DNA of 64,000 bases from Acidobacteriota bacterium (GCA_019639255.1 JAHBSF010000017.1:19949-83948), one strand, 5' to 3'. Shown: positions 47,038-59,388, counted from the stretch's first letter. A program made the numbers and translations. Notes: generated from the letters alone by a model not told the origin.

Positions 47038-47198
47038 CTGTAAATAAGGTTCTTTGAGTTTTTCAGCCGCGAAGCGGCGAAAGATCTTCCGCCCCTCCGG
47101 GGCTTACATGGTTTCTACACGCCAACCCAGGGCTTACGCCCTGGGCTACAGATCTTTCGCCGCTTCGCGGCTGAAAAACTCAAAGAACTTTGTTTACG
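47038..47198. repeat. Family B MITE-like palindromic repeat (copy 4, internally deleted)
   Basis: The element is 161 bp. Its ends TCTTTGAGTTTTTCAGCCGC and the mirror are intact, but the inner GTAGCCTGGTGCGTAAGCGC and GCCCTGAAAGGGC hairpins are missing. It lies between lon and engB. The loss of a defined internal part with kept ends is typical of non-autonomous elements. Confidence 0.9.
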
Positions 47199-47240
47199 GA
47201 GCACTCAGCACTTCTTCTTCCCCACGCTCAGCACTAACAT

Positions 47241-47834
47241 ATGCGGATCGAGAGCGCCAAGTTCATCTGCAGCGCCAAGGGGCCGGAATCGTTTCCACGC
47301 GACGCAAGGCCGGAGGTGGCGTTTCTGGGGCGCTCGAATGTAGGGAAATCGAGCCTTCTCAACAGTCTGCTCGGCGTCAGGGATCTGGCCCGCACAAGCT
47401 CTACGCCCGGTCGCACGCAGGCGATCAATTTCTTCCTCATCAACGAGGCGTTCTACTTCGTAGATCTGCCGGGTTACGGTTATGCAAAAGTCTCGAAGCA
47501 GGAGAGGCAGTCCTGGGGCCAATTGATCGAGAAATACCTTGCGCGGCGTCCGCAGCTTGTGCTATCTATCTTGATTGTCGATGCTCGACACGAGCCTTCC
47601 CCGCTAGATCTGCAGATGCAATCCTGGCTTCAGCATTTCGGTCTTTCCTATCTGGTGGTTTCAACGAAAATTGACAAACTGACGAGCAACCAACAGCGGA
47701 CGATTCGAGCACGGATGCGGAAGGCTTTTCAAACCGAACGGATCATCCCTTATTCCTCGCCGACGCGCGCCGGCGCAGGCGAGATCTGGGATGCAATTCA
47801 GGAAGGCGTCAATCGGCCCCCGATTGCGCGCTGA
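47241..47834 (+). CDS. engB: Ribosome biogenesis GTP-binding protein EngB/YsxC
   Basis: EngB is a small GTPase needed for assembly of the large ribosomal subunit. G motifs are visible: G1 GRSNVGKSS, G2 TSSTPGRTQ, G3 DLPGYGYAKV, G4 STKIDK and G5 PYSSPTRAG. The length (197 residues) and the start (MRIESAKFICSAKGPESFP) are as expected. It stands alone between a family B repeat and rho, with 170-180 bp on either side, so it may be a monocistronic gene. Confidence 0.97.
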   Translation: MRIESAKFICSAKGPESFPRDARPEVAFLGRSNVGKSSLLNSLLGVRDLARTSSTPGRTQAINFFLINEAFYFVDLPGYGYAKVSKQERQSWGQLIEKYLARRPQLVLSILIVDARHEPSPLDLQMQSWLQHFGLSYLVVSTKIDKLTSNQQRTIRARMRKAFQTERIIPYSSPTRAGAGEIWDAIQEGVNRPPIAR

Positions 47835-48015
47835 AGATATTCCGGGAAATTACAACCGGGCGACCGGCCCGCCGCCGCGCCGCCCAACAGATCCCTGATA
47901 CGACAATCCGGACGACGCAAGCGCCGACCGCAGTCCGCCCATCGCGCGCAGCATCACCCGACGAAGTGAAGGAGTTTCGAGCCGGCAGCGCACGGCGCCG
48001 GCGGAAAGAATCTAT

Positions 48016-49350
<1,335 letters not shown>

Positions 49351-49448
49351 GAGAGAATAACGGAACAAACGGAATAAACTAAACAAACTGAAAGAGCATA
49401 ATGTCTTCTTTCAGTTTGTTTAGTTTATTCCGTTTGTTCCGTTATTCT
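49351..49448. repeat. Family A intergenic palindrome (copy 12)
   Basis: Left arm GAGAGAATAACGGAACAAAC; right arm ends GTTTGTTCCGTTATTC. Near-perfect stem between the convergent rho and carboxypeptidase-regulatory-like genes, filling the entire gap. Confidence 0.88.
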
Positions 49449-50083
49449 TACTTCACGCGTTCAAGCGACAGCGCCACCTGCCTTACATCGTCGGAGTCCA
49501 CCTCGATTTCCCTGCTCGCGGTCTGAAAGCCGCGCGCCGACGCCGTAATGCGATAGAGCCCCTTGTCGGCCGGAAGCCTGAAGGCGAACTCTCCGCCCTC
49601 GTGCGACATCGTCTCGCGCCGGAAGCGCTTGCCCTCGCCCACGCGCTCGATCATCACCCTTGCATTCGGCAGCGAAAATCCCTCGTCGGTGAAAATTGCT
49701 CCGCGTATCACGGCGTAGAGTTCGCGCTCCGGCGCAAGCTCGATTGCGCGGCTCAGTTTGACGGTTTCTCCCGCTTCGACCGAGAGCTTGCGCGAAGTGA
49801 ATGTCCTGTAGCCCTGCCGCGCAAACGTCAACGTGTAATCGCCCGAGGCGAGCCCCCTGAGTTCGAAATCGCCCTTGCCGTCCGTAGTCGTCTCGAACGC
49901 CGAGGATTCGTCTTTCGCCGAAACCGCGCGCACAGCAACGCCCGCAAGCCACTTTCCGTTGTGCTCCTTTACCCTGCCGCGCACCGAACCCGTCGAGGAT
50001 TGCGCCGCATACGCCGGCGCGACGATCCAGACAAGCAGCAGAACCTGCACGATCGCATGCGCGTATCCTTTATTTGATGTCAT
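49448..50083 (-). CDS. Exported protein with carboxypeptidase-regulatory-like (CarboxypepD_reg) domains
   Basis: The 211-residue protein has a signal peptide (IVQVLLLVWIVAPAYAAQS). Two tandem beta-sandwich modules follow: about residues 30-105 (SVRGRVKEHNGKWLAGVAVR, GDFELRGLASGDYTLTFARQ) and 120-205 (VIRGAIFTDEGFSLPNARVM, FRLPADKGLYRITASARGF). These are the transthyretin-like domains found in TonB-linked and surface proteins and in peptidase tails. There is no enzymatic part, so a structural or binding role at the cell surface is likely. The ATG at 50083 has GGGAGG seven bases upstream. It is divergent from the VWFA gene at 50.2 kb. Confidence 0.85.
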   Translation of the reverse strand: MTSNKGYAHAIVQVLLLVWIVAPAYAAQSSTGSVRGRVKEHNGKWLAGVAVRAVSAKDESSAFETTTDGKGDFELRGLASGDYTLTFARQGYRTFTSRKLSVEAGETVKLSRAIELAPERELYAVIRGAIFTDEGFSLPNARVMIERVGEGKRFRRETMSHEGGEFAFRLPADKGLYRITASARGFQTASREIEVDSDDVRQVALSLERVK

Positions 50084-50178
50084 ACCATTCCTCCCGCAAT
50101 CCGCCCCGAAACGCGCACAGCGTACAAGACGTACAAGACACAAAAGACGTATAATGATAAGCCCTACGCGAGGACAAT

Positions 50179-51165
50179 GTGAATTATAGCAGGAAGTACA
50201 TAGGCATCGGGATGTTTGTCCTTGCGGGCGCGGCGCTGCTTATGCCGCACGCGCTCGCTTCATCCGCGCAACGCCAGGCGCAGCAACAGCGTCCCGATGT
50301 CCCGATCCGCATCGAGACCGATCTCGTGGCCATAGACGTTACGGCTACGGACGCCGGCGGCCAGTATGTGCGCGATCTCAGGGCCGAGGAATTTCAGGTA
50401 TTCGAGGACGGACGCGAGCGCCCCATAGATTTCTTTGCGCTGACCGATGAGGCCACGCTCTCGCGCCCCATTGCCGTCGTCTTCGCGCTCGACCTTTCCG
50501 GCAGCCTCAGACCCGAAGAAACCGCGACGCTGCGCAGCGCCGCCCTGCGATTCACCGAACTGATGAAGGGCGACGCAGTATTCGCCGCGATGACATTCAA
50601 TCACAACGTCAAAATCATTCAGCGCTTCACCGACGATCCGCGCCGCATTGAATCCGCCTTCGGCAAGGCCAATAAATTCGAGGGCTCCACGCGCATCTAC
50701 GACTCCATAGACCGCGCCGTAACCATGCTGGCGAAACAGGCGCCGCGACAACGCCGCGGACGGCCCGTGCGCCGCGTCGTCGTAGTAATTACCGACGGCT
50801 TTGATTCGGCGAGCACCATAGACCGAAAGGAAATGGTCAGACGCGCAATCGAGGCCGAAGTCACGGTCTACTCCGTGACGCTGCCTTCCTATATGCTCTC
50901 GGCCACACAATCGATCGGACGCGTAATCACGCCGCTCGACGCCACGCGCATAGTCGCAGCCACGGGCGGACGCGACTTCGCCGCAGACGCAAGGGATTTC
51001 ACCCCCATATTCCGCGCTCTGGCTGAAGAGATCAGGGCAAGCTACGTGCTCGCATACTACCCCGATCGGCGCGACGGCAAATACCACGAAGTTCGCGTGC
51101 AAACGACGCGCCCCGGCGTGCGGCTGCGTACCAACCGCACCGGATACGTGGCGCCCACGCCCTGA
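50179..51165 (+). CDS. Secreted acidobacterial VWFA-related domain protein (short form)
   Basis: The 328-residue member of the VWFA-related family has a signal peptide (IGIGMFVLAGAALLMPHALA) and the family start, IRIETDLVAIDVTATDAGG..RAEEFQVFEDG. An intact MIDAS, FALDLSGSLRPEE (DxSxS), follows, and the family end motif reads ASYVLAYYPDRRDGKYHEV. Compared with the long relative at 27-29 kb it lacks the C-terminal extension and keeps the metal site. The start codon is GTG with AGGA upstream; an internal ATG at 50212 would cut the signal peptide. It may bind a ligand at the cell surface. No partner gene is evident. Confidence 0.88.
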   Translation: MNYSRKYIGIGMFVLAGAALLMPHALASSAQRQAQQQRPDVPIRIETDLVAIDVTATDAGGQYVRDLRAEEFQVFEDGRERPIDFFALTDEATLSRPIAVVFALDLSGSLRPEETATLRSAALRFTELMKGDAVFAAMTFNHNVKIIQRFTDDPRRIESAFGKANKFEGSTRIYDSIDRAVTMLAKQAPRQRRGRPVRRVVVVITDGFDSASTIDRKEMVRRAIEAEVTVYSVTLPSYMLSATQSIGRVITPLDATRIVAATGGRDFAADARDFTPIFRALAEEIRASYVLAYYPDRRDGKYHEVRVQTTRPGVRLRTNRTGYVAPTP

Positions 51166-51177
51166 TGCCGCCAATGC

Positions 51178-51363
51178 TCAGTAATCGTCGTCATCGTCGT
51201 AGTCGTCCTCGTCGTCATCGACCACCAGATCGAGTTCTATGGGATCGAGTCCGACTACTTCGAGCTTTGCTTCGCACTCCTCGCAACGAACGGCATCGCC
51301 CTTGTCGAGATCCTCATCGACGTGGATCTCCGCTTCACACTCGGGACACACGGCTAACGGCAC
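51178..51363 (-). CDS. LysW-like zinc-ribbon protein with an all-acidic/tyrosine tail
   Basis: This 61-residue acidic protein has a zinc ribbon: C6-PE-C9 and C27-EE-C30. The run CEECEAKLEVVGLDPIELDL is very close to LysW, the amino-group carrier protein of lysine and arginine synthesis in Thermus and archaea. LysW proteins end in EDWGE, whose last Glu carries the substrate. Here the tail is DDDEDDYDDDDDY, so the acceptor Glu is missing. The GTG start has GGAGGAG eight bases upstream. No LysX, LysZ or other LysW-pathway gene is adjacent; the neighbours are a VWFA gene (convergent) and HU. It could be a carrier with another attachment chemistry or a zinc protein of unrelated role. Confidence 0.85.
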   Translation of the reverse strand: MPLAVCPECEAEIHVDEDLDKGDAVRCEECEAKLEVVGLDPIELDLVVDDDEDDYDDDDDY

Positions 51364-51533
51364 GGCTGTTTCTCCTCCCTGATGTTTGAATTTGTGCCAG
51401 AGACTCTAAACCATATCCCACGCCTTTGGCAACGCCGACTATCATCCGAACACTACCTGCAAAAAACCCAATAGCGACGGGGCTCAAACACTCAAAACTC
51501 GCACGAAAGCCCTAAAAACAAGGCTTTTTCTTC

Positions 51534-51562
51534 TTGCGCTATGCCACAAGCTACGGTATACT
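51534..51562 (+). promoter_or_regulatory. Candidate promoter for the HU gene
   Basis: A weak -35 (TTGCGC, 51534-51539) is followed after 17 bp by a good -10 (TATACT, 51557-51562). It lies about 185 bp upstream of the HU start, so the leader would be long. The gap between 51364 and 51748 holds no gene that I can see. Confidence 0.45.
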
Positions 51563-51748
51563 TCGGCCCGTTTTAACACAAGATAGTGTTATATGAACGC
51601 GAACGCGAAATCGAGGCCGGTCCGGGACAGGGCAGTTATCCGACAAATCGCAGGAGAAAGATTCGGCCGGAGGCGTTCGCAAGCACCACATCGGAGGTTC
51701 CGCCCGAGCGGGATCCCGTATTGAAACAGACGGAAAAAGGAGTCAAGT

Positions 51749-52048
51749 ATGCCAGCCAAAGCAATGACCAAGAGCCAGCTCGCCGCGCACTTCGCGACCA
51801 AGTTCGGCCTCTCGAAGAAGACCGCCGGCGATGTAGTCGCCGAGTTTGCAACCGTCGCTCTCGCGCAGACGAAGAAGACCGGGCAGTTCACCATCCCGGG
51901 CATCGGCAAACTCGTCAAGGCTCACCGCAAAGCGCGCAAGGGCCGCAACCCGGCGACGGGCGCCGAAATCAAGATCCCGGCCAGAACCGTAGTCAAATTC
52001 CGCGTCGCCAAGGCGTGCAAGGACGCTATCGTTCCGCCGAAGAAGTAA
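51749..52048 (+). CDS. HU/IHF-family DNA-binding protein
   Basis: The 99-residue nucleoid protein bends DNA as a dimer. The N-terminal helices are MTKSQLAAHFATKFGLSKKTA. The DNA-binding arm region contains the HU signature, changed to FTIPGIGKLVKAHRKARKGRNPATGAEIKIP; the Pro at the arm tip (RNPATG) is kept. The C-terminus TVVKFRVAKACKDAIVPPKK is basic. Compared with standard HU (90 residues) it has a short leader and a PPKK end. A good ribosome site (AAAAAGGAG) precedes the ATG. It is convergent with an M16 peptidase gene across a family A palindrome. Confidence 0.95.
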   Translation: MPAKAMTKSQLAAHFATKFGLSKKTAGDVVAEFATVALAQTKKTGQFTIPGIGKLVKAHRKARKGRNPATGAEIKIPARTVVKFRVAKACKDAIVPPKK

Positions 52049-52154
52049 GAGATAACGGAAGAAACGAAAATAGACGGAATAAACGGAAAGAACCGGATAC
52101 CCCAGGCTTCTTTCCGTTTATTCCGTCTATTTTCGTTTCTTCCGTTATCCCTCT
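52048..52154. repeat. Family A intergenic palindrome (copy 13), overlaps the peptidase stop codon
   Basis: Left arm AAGAGATAACGGAAGAAACG; right arm ends TTCTTCCGTTATCCCTCTT. It separates HU from the convergent M16 gene, and the TAA of its right arm (minus strand GGGATAACGG) is the stop codon of the M16 gene. Confidence 0.88.
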
Positions 52155-53419
52155 TCCCCGACCACTACCAGACACAGCGCGTCCGGCTTTATGTAATCCC
52201 GCGCCGCGCGCCGCACATCGCGGGTCGTCACGCGCGAAACTTCCTCCATATATCGTTGCGGCTCGTCAAAGCCCAGCCCGCAGATCTCCGCCGTAGACAG
52301 AAACGCCGCCACCTGCGCGTTGGTCTCATAATCGAAAACACTGCTCCCCGTCAAATACGCCTTCGCCTCCGCCACCTCCGCATCGCTCGGCCCGCGTTCC
52401 GCCATCAATGCGATCTGCTCGCGCAACCCATCTATGGCGCGATCCAGATTCTCGGGCGCCGTGCCGATATACGCTTCAAACCTTCCCGGATCGATGCCCG
52501 CGCTGCCCGCCATGCGGCAGTACACCGTATAGGCCAGCCCCTGCTCATCGCGCAGCACGCGGGGTATGCGCGAAGTGAATCCGGGCGAATCGCCGAGTAT
52601 CGTATCGAGCACGCGAATCGCTGCATAATCCGGCGTATTGCGCCGCACTCCCAGATGCCCGAGGAAAATATTCACCTGCTCCTTTTCCATGCGTATGAAC
52701 CTGCTGCGCGGCGGCTGATACCGCACAGGCTCGGTCACGAACGGAAGAGCAAATCCGGGATCGCGTTCCCAGTCGCCGAAAAGCGCTTCGATCCTCGCAG
52801 CAACTTCGGCCGCATCGAAATCTCCGACGACGGTAATCAGCGCGTTGTTCGGCGCAAAAAAGCGATGATGATATGCAACAAGATCCTCGCGCACGATCCG
52901 CCCAATCGTATCCTCACGGCCCATCAGCGGGCGGCCCTGCGGCGTACCCTCAAAAACGATCTCGTTAAAAGCCGTAGATGCAACCCAGCGCGGATCGTCA
53001 TGTTTTGCACGCAACTCCGCAAGCCGCCGGTCTGCTGCAAGCCCGAGCCGGTCGGCGCCGAACGCCGGAGTGCGCAACATCTCGGCGGCAAGCTCCAGCC
53101 CCATAGGCATATCTTCGGAAAGAAGCGTCAGGCTCACGCCCGTAGTCGCATACCCGCCCGCCGCCTTCAGCGTTCCGCCCGCCGACTCCACCAGAGCCGC
53201 AATCTGCTGCGCCGTGCGATCCAGCGTGCCCTCGATGAGCATCTCCCCGGCAAGCGTTCCCCATCCCGCTTTCGCGTCCTCCAGATAACGCTCGCCCGCC
53301 TTCACCATCGCATTTATAGATAGGGCCGGAATCGCATGATCCTCCGCAAGAAGTACAACCAGACCGTTGCCCATCTCCGTGCGTTCAACCTTCAACTCCG
53401 GCGCCCGTACATTCGTCAT
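52145..53419 (-). CDS. M16-family peptidase-like protein, inactive subunit
   Basis: This 424-residue insulinase-fold (M16B) protein has two repeats of the pitrilysin fold. The zinc motif HxxEH is lost: the expected site reads GWGTLAGEMLIEGT, so it cannot be catalytic. The second domain is normal (VVGDFDAAEVAARIEALF). Such inactive chains pair with an active M16 subunit, as in the mitochondrial processing peptidase alpha subunit. Here the active partner is the overlapping upstream gene (ATGA overlap at 53416-53419), so the two should form a heterodimer. No signal peptide is seen. The stop codon lies in a repeat arm. Confidence 0.92.
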   Translation of the reverse strand: MTNVRAPELKVERTEMGNGLVVLLAEDHAIPALSINAMVKAGERYLEDAKAGWGTLAGEMLIEGTLDRTAQQIAALVESAGGTLKAAGGYATTGVSLTLLSEDMPMGLELAAEMLRTPAFGADRLGLAADRRLAELRAKHDDPRWVASTAFNEIVFEGTPQGRPLMGREDTIGRIVREDLVAYHHRFFAPNNALITVVGDFDAAEVAARIEALFGDWERDPGFALPFVTEPVRYQPPRSRFIRMEKEQVNIFLGHLGVRRNTPDYAAIRVLDTILGDSPGFTSRIPRVLRDEQGLAYTVYCRMAGSAGIDPGRFEAYIGTAPENLDRAIDGLREQIALMAERGPSDAEVAEAKAYLTGSSVFDYETNAQVAAFLSTAEICGLGFDEPQRYMEEVSRVTTRDVRRAARDYIKPDALCLVVVGEEG

Positions 53420-54693
53420 CGCGCGCTCGCTCCTTCGTCGATCAAATGCCCCACGGTCAGATTGTCGGAATTCAAATACTCTCCTGCCGCCTTCCGGACC
53501 TGTTCGGCAGAGACTTCATCTATGCGCTCGAAGTAATCGGCGAGAAAGCGATGCGTATGGATCGTTTCATAGAGCCCGAGCGTCACCGCGCGGTTCGCCG
53601 CCGTGTCGTGTTCGAGGATGAAGCGCGCGCGCATGAGGCGCTTGGCGCGCGCAAGCTCTTCATCGGATGGCGGCCTGTCCTGCAAGCGCGCAATTTCATC
53701 CCTGATTGCGCTTTCGACATCCGGCAACGTGCGCCCCGGTCTTATCTCGGCGCGAACGGTCAGAAGCGTGGGATCGATGCGATCCGTGTAATCCACCGAC
53801 TGCGTGATGACCGAGCGGTCTCGCTCGATAAGTCTTTCGTGCAATCGCGATGTGCGCCCCGTGCCCGCGAGCGTTGCGAGTACGTGCAGCGCATACGAAT
53901 CCGCGTGCGCGACTTCGGGCGCGCGCCATCCCATCTGCAACCGTTCGACTTCCGTAGGGCGCTCGACCGTCACGCGCCGCTCGCCTTGCTGGCGCGGTTC
54001 GCGCGACAATTCCAGCTTCGGTGCGGGCCCCTCGGGCTTTTCTCCGAACAACTCTTCTATGCGGTCGAGCGCCGCGCGCGCATCGAAATCCCCCACCACG
54101 ACGATCGTTGCATTGCGCGGGTGATACCAGCGGCGGTAGTAAGCCTCCATATCATCGCGCGTCGCGCGTTCCAGGTCTTCCATCCAGCCTATGACCGGGT
54201 GGTGATAGGTATGCTGCGTGAAGGCCGCAGCCCATACCGCCTGATCGAGCGCATCCCACGGAGAGTCGAGCCCTATGCGAAGCTCTTCAAGCACGACTTC
54301 TTTTTCGGATGCGAATTCGTCCGCATCGAACATATTCGCGCTCATACGGCTCGCTTCGATTTCGAGCGCAACATCCCAGCGGTCGGCGGCGAAGTTGAAG
54401 TAATAAGCCGTAAAATCCGTATCCGTGAATGCGTTGTTGGAGCCGCCCTCGCGCAGCGTAATGGCGTCGATCTCGCCCTTGCCGTACCGGTCCGTGCCCT
54501 TGAAGAGCATGTGTTCCAGGAAGTGGGATTTTCCGGTCTGCCCCGGCTCCTCGTTGCGCGAACCGACGCGGTACCAGATCATCGACGTCACTACGGGCCG
54601 ATCGTGCACTTCGCAAGCAAGCACACTCAGCCCGTTCGGCAACCGCACGAGCGCTGCATTGGCCGTCAGGTCGAATGCTGATGAATGAATCAT
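53416..54693 (-). CDS. M16-family zinc peptidase, active subunit
   Basis: The 425-residue M16B peptidase carries the inverted zinc motif H57-FLE-H61 (SHFLEHMLFKGTDRYGKG) and the downstream Glu region (FASEKEVVLEELRIGLDSP) that completes the zinc site. The second half has the inactive repeat (VVVGDFDARAALDRIEELFG). It should cleave small or unfolded peptides in a cage shared with the downstream inactive subunit, whose start overlaps its stop. No signal peptide is seen, so location is uncertain. It is divergent from secA. Confidence 0.95.
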   Translation of the reverse strand: MIHSSAFDLTANAALVRLPNGLSVLACEVHDRPVVTSMIWYRVGSRNEEPGQTGKSHFLEHMLFKGTDRYGKGEIDAITLREGGSNNAFTDTDFTAYYFNFAADRWDVALEIEASRMSANMFDADEFASEKEVVLEELRIGLDSPWDALDQAVWAAAFTQHTYHHPVIGWMEDLERATRDDMEAYYRRWYHPRNATIVVVGDFDARAALDRIEELFGEKPEGPAPKLELSREPRQQGERRVTVERPTEVERLQMGWRAPEVAHADSYALHVLATLAGTGRTSRLHERLIERDRSVITQSVDYTDRIDPTLLTVRAEIRPGRTLPDVESAIRDEIARLQDRPPSDEELARAKRLMRARFILEHDTAANRAVTLGLYETIHTHRFLADYFERIDEVSAEQVRKAAGEYLNSDNLTVGHLIDEGASAR

Positions 54694-54757
54694 ATGTTGT
54701 ATGTTGAATGAATCAATGAAGATTTCCGGAACGCAAATTATAGCCTATCGCAAGCAT

Positions 54758-54815
54758 GAAGAGAGAATACGGATTTCGTTTGTTCCGTTTATTTCCGTCT
54801 GTTCCGTATTCTTCC
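54758..54815. repeat. Family A truncated palindrome (copy 14)
   Basis: The left arm is short (GAAGAGAGAATACGGA), pairing with TCCGTATTCTTC at the right end; the middle is right-arm-like. It is the only copy in a divergent intergenic region, just upstream of the secA promoter, and is clearly reduced. Confidence 0.7.
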
Positions 54816-54839
54816 GTTTCCGCCTTTCTGTAGACGCAG

Positions 54840-54868
54840 TTGACGCCATGTGGCGGCTCAACTACAAT
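54840..54868 (+). promoter_or_regulatory. Promoter of secA
   Basis: TTGACG (54840-54845) and TACAAT (54863-54868) are spaced by 17 bp. Transcription should start near 54875, giving a leader of about 40 nt before the secA ATG. The best-defined promoter on the plus strand of the window. Confidence 0.7.
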
Positions 54869-54915
54869 TTTTCGTTGCCGTATAACGGGAAAGCATCACA
54901 GGTAAGGGAAGTGTT

Positions 54916-57660
<2,745 letters not shown>

Positions 57661-57690
57661 ACCAGGCAAGCTTACCCAAGGAGGTTGCGA

Positions 57691-57942
57691 ATGTTCAGTC
57701 TGATCTGGACGCTGATTATCGGGTTGGTCGTAGGCGCTCTCGCCAAATTCATCATGCCGGGCAAGGACCCCGGCGGAATCCTCATCACCATAGCGCTCGG
57801 CATTGCCGGTTCGTTCGTCGGTACGTTCATCGGAAGATATCTGTGGGGCGGCGCGGGATATCAGGCGGGATTCATTATGTCCGTAGTCGGCGCGCTGCTC
57901 ATCCTCTGGATCTATCGATTGATCAAGGCCAGATCCGCGTAA
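57691..57942 (+). CDS. GlsB/YeaQ/YmgE-family small membrane protein
   Basis: The 83-residue transglycosylase-associated (GlsB/YeaQ/YmgE) protein has three membrane helices: IWTLIIGLVVGALAKFIM, a middle LITIALGIAGSFVGTFIG and FIMSVVGALLILWIYRLI. The GKDPGG loop after helix 1 is the family mark. These proteins are linked to stress response by expression studies, with no defined molecular role. The ATG at 57691 has AAGGAGG seven bases upstream; the TTG two codons earlier is too close to that site. It follows secA by 30 bp and precedes tRNA-Arg(CCG). Confidence 0.93.
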   Translation: MFSLIWTLIIGLVVGALAKFIMPGKDPGGILITIALGIAGSFVGTFIGRYLWGGAGYQAGFIMSVVGALLILWIYRLIKARSA

Positions 57943-57995
57943 AGGCGCGTTTGACCGCATACGGCGCCTGGTGTATTTTGATGAGCGTCGTTTGA

Positions 57996-58070
<75 letters not shown>

Positions 58071-58071
58071 T

Positions 58072-58171
58072 AAGAAATAACCACGGAACAAACGGAAAAG
58101 CACGGAAAGCACGGAAAGAAGCTCAGACTTTCCGTGCTTTCCGTTTTTTTCGTGTGTTCCGTGGTCTCTCT
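58072..58171. repeat. Family A intergenic palindrome (copy 15, GC-shifted variant)
   Basis: Left arm AAGAAATAACCACGGAACAA; right arm ends GTGTTCCGTGGTCTCTCTT. The core reads CCACGGAAC instead of ACGGAAC. It begins directly after tRNA-Arg and ends at the stop of the convergent phosphatase gene. Confidence 0.82.
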
Positions 58172-58896
58172 TACCTCAACGTCCGCATACCGGGTTCGAT
58201 CAGATGCGGCGTGTTGTTGAAGGTCAGAAGCCACACACCGTCATCCCTTCTTCGCAGTTGCGAAACGCTTGCATTGTAGAGCGCAGCCATCAACCCGAGT
58301 ATCTTCTCTTCCGAAAGCCCGAGAGCCGCGCCGACCGTAATCGCAATCGGCGTCGCCGAAGTAAACACCGCAACGAATTCATCCGCTGCGTGACGCTCGA
58401 ATACCGAACGCTGCGCCTCTATACGCGCGCGGAACTCCGCCCACCCCTCGACTCCCGCTTCGGCCTCCGCTTCCGGATAGCGCCTGGAAATCCACGAAAG
58501 CACTACTTCCCTGTCGCACCGTCCCGCAGCGCCGCGCACCGTGTGAGGGTCATCCACCAGCGCCGATTGCATCTCAGCGAAATCGCGCGCAAACCCATCT
58601 ACGTCGCGCGACAGATGCGGCGCAAGCGCACGGTATACCGATGCAAGACTGAACTCGTTCCATCCATCATCGGTTGAAACACCGGGCGCAGACAGATCTG
58701 CATCGTTGAGCGCATCTGCGACAATCGCCGCAGTCTGCTGCTGCCGATTGAGACTCCCCGCGTAAAAGGCGGAAAAATGCGCGCGCTGCGATGCGAAGTA
58801 ACGACCGAGTGCTGCGGCCTGCCTGCGACCGAGTTCGGATAACTCATCGTAACGATGGCGCGGCCCCGCCTGACCATGCCGTATCAAAAATATCAC
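58171..58896 (-). CDS. Histidine phosphatase family protein (phosphoglycerate-mutase-like)
   Basis: The protein has 241 residues with the RHG motif at residues 6-8 (MIFLIRHGQAGPRHRYDELS), ELGRRQAAALGRYFASQR and a second catalytic region (VAVFTSATPIAITVGAALGL), where the second His of the usual GxxxxxxHxG is replaced by Thr/Pro-containing sequence. The second catalytic His is not obvious, so activity is uncertain. The family includes SixA, cobalamin phosphatases and mutases. It is divergent from the Lys/Ala-rich gene. Confidence 0.83.
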   Translation of the reverse strand: MIFLIRHGQAGPRHRYDELSELGRRQAAALGRYFASQRAHFSAFYAGSLNRQQQTAAIVADALNDADLSAPGVSTDDGWNEFSLASVYRALAPHLSRDVDGFARDFAEMQSALVDDPHTVRGAAGRCDREVVLSWISRRYPEAEAEAGVEGWAEFRARIEAQRSVFERHAADEFVAVFTSATPIAITVGAALGLSEEKILGLMAALYNASVSQLRRRDDGVWLLTFNNTPHLIEPGMRTLR

Positions 58897-58967
58897 CGCC
58901 TGCTTCCTTCCTGTACAACAAACAAATCAATACAAAAATCATTGCACGAACGATTATCGTCGAACTG

Positions 58968-58976
58968 TGATAGAAT
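58968..58976 (+). promoter_or_regulatory. Extended -10 promoter for the Lys/Ala-rich protein gene
   Basis: TGATAGAAT matches TG-N-TAnnnT; no good -35 lies at the right distance. It is about 50 bp upstream of the start codon of the gene at 59027. Confidence 0.45.
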
Positions 58977-59026
58977 ACCGCGCGTTAACCGGACCATTCA
59001 CCATTTAATCAGGAGGAAGAACTATA

Positions 59027-59254
59027 ATGGCGAAAGCAACCGCCGCAAAGAAAGCATCGAAACCTGCCGCCAAGAAGCCGGCGAAGAAAGCTCCGGCTGC
59101 AAAGGCTCCTGCAAAGAAAGCCCCGACCGCAAAGGCTCCTGCAAAGAAAGCCGCTGCAAAGAAGGCCCCGGCTGCAAAGGCGCCCGCGAAGAAAGCTCCC
59201 GCAAAGAAGGCCGCTGCGAAGAAAGCTCCTGCAAAGAAAGCTTCGGCCAAGTAA
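59027..59254 (+). CDS. Histone-H1-like Lys/Ala/Pro-repeat protein
   Basis: This 75-residue protein is almost entirely Lys, Ala and Pro, made of units such as KKAPAKKA and KAAAKKAPA. It resembles the C-terminal tail of histone H1 and the bacterial Hc/AlgP-like repeats that bind DNA or RNA electrostatically. The ribosome site AGGAGGAAG is strong, indicating high expression. A 15-bp stem terminator follows. A second, smaller Lys/Ala protein is encoded convergently about 200 bp downstream, and a TPR protein at 10.9 kb has a similar N-terminal tail. Function is inferred from composition. Confidence 0.85.
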   Translation: MAKATAAKKASKPAAKKPAKKAPAAKAPAKKAPTAKAPAKKAAAKKAPAAKAPAKKAPAKKAAAKKAPAKKASAK

Positions 59255-59265
59255 ACATACTCATC

Positions 59266-59315
59266 ATCGGCCGCAGAACCCGCAACGATACGTCGCCGCA
59301 GGTTCTGCGGCCGAT
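59266..59315 (+). terminator. 15-bp stem downstream of the 75-residue Lys/Ala gene
   Basis: ATCGGCCGCAGAACC (59266-59280) pairs perfectly with GGTTCTGCGGCCGAT (59301-59315). There is no U-tract directly after it. A second hairpin (59389-59406) follows. Confidence 0.65.
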
Positions 59316-59388
59316 CCATTCCCGATGCGTCGGGTCGCAACGAACGACCCGACCATCAATAAAAACAACTAAAAAAAGCAATAAAACA

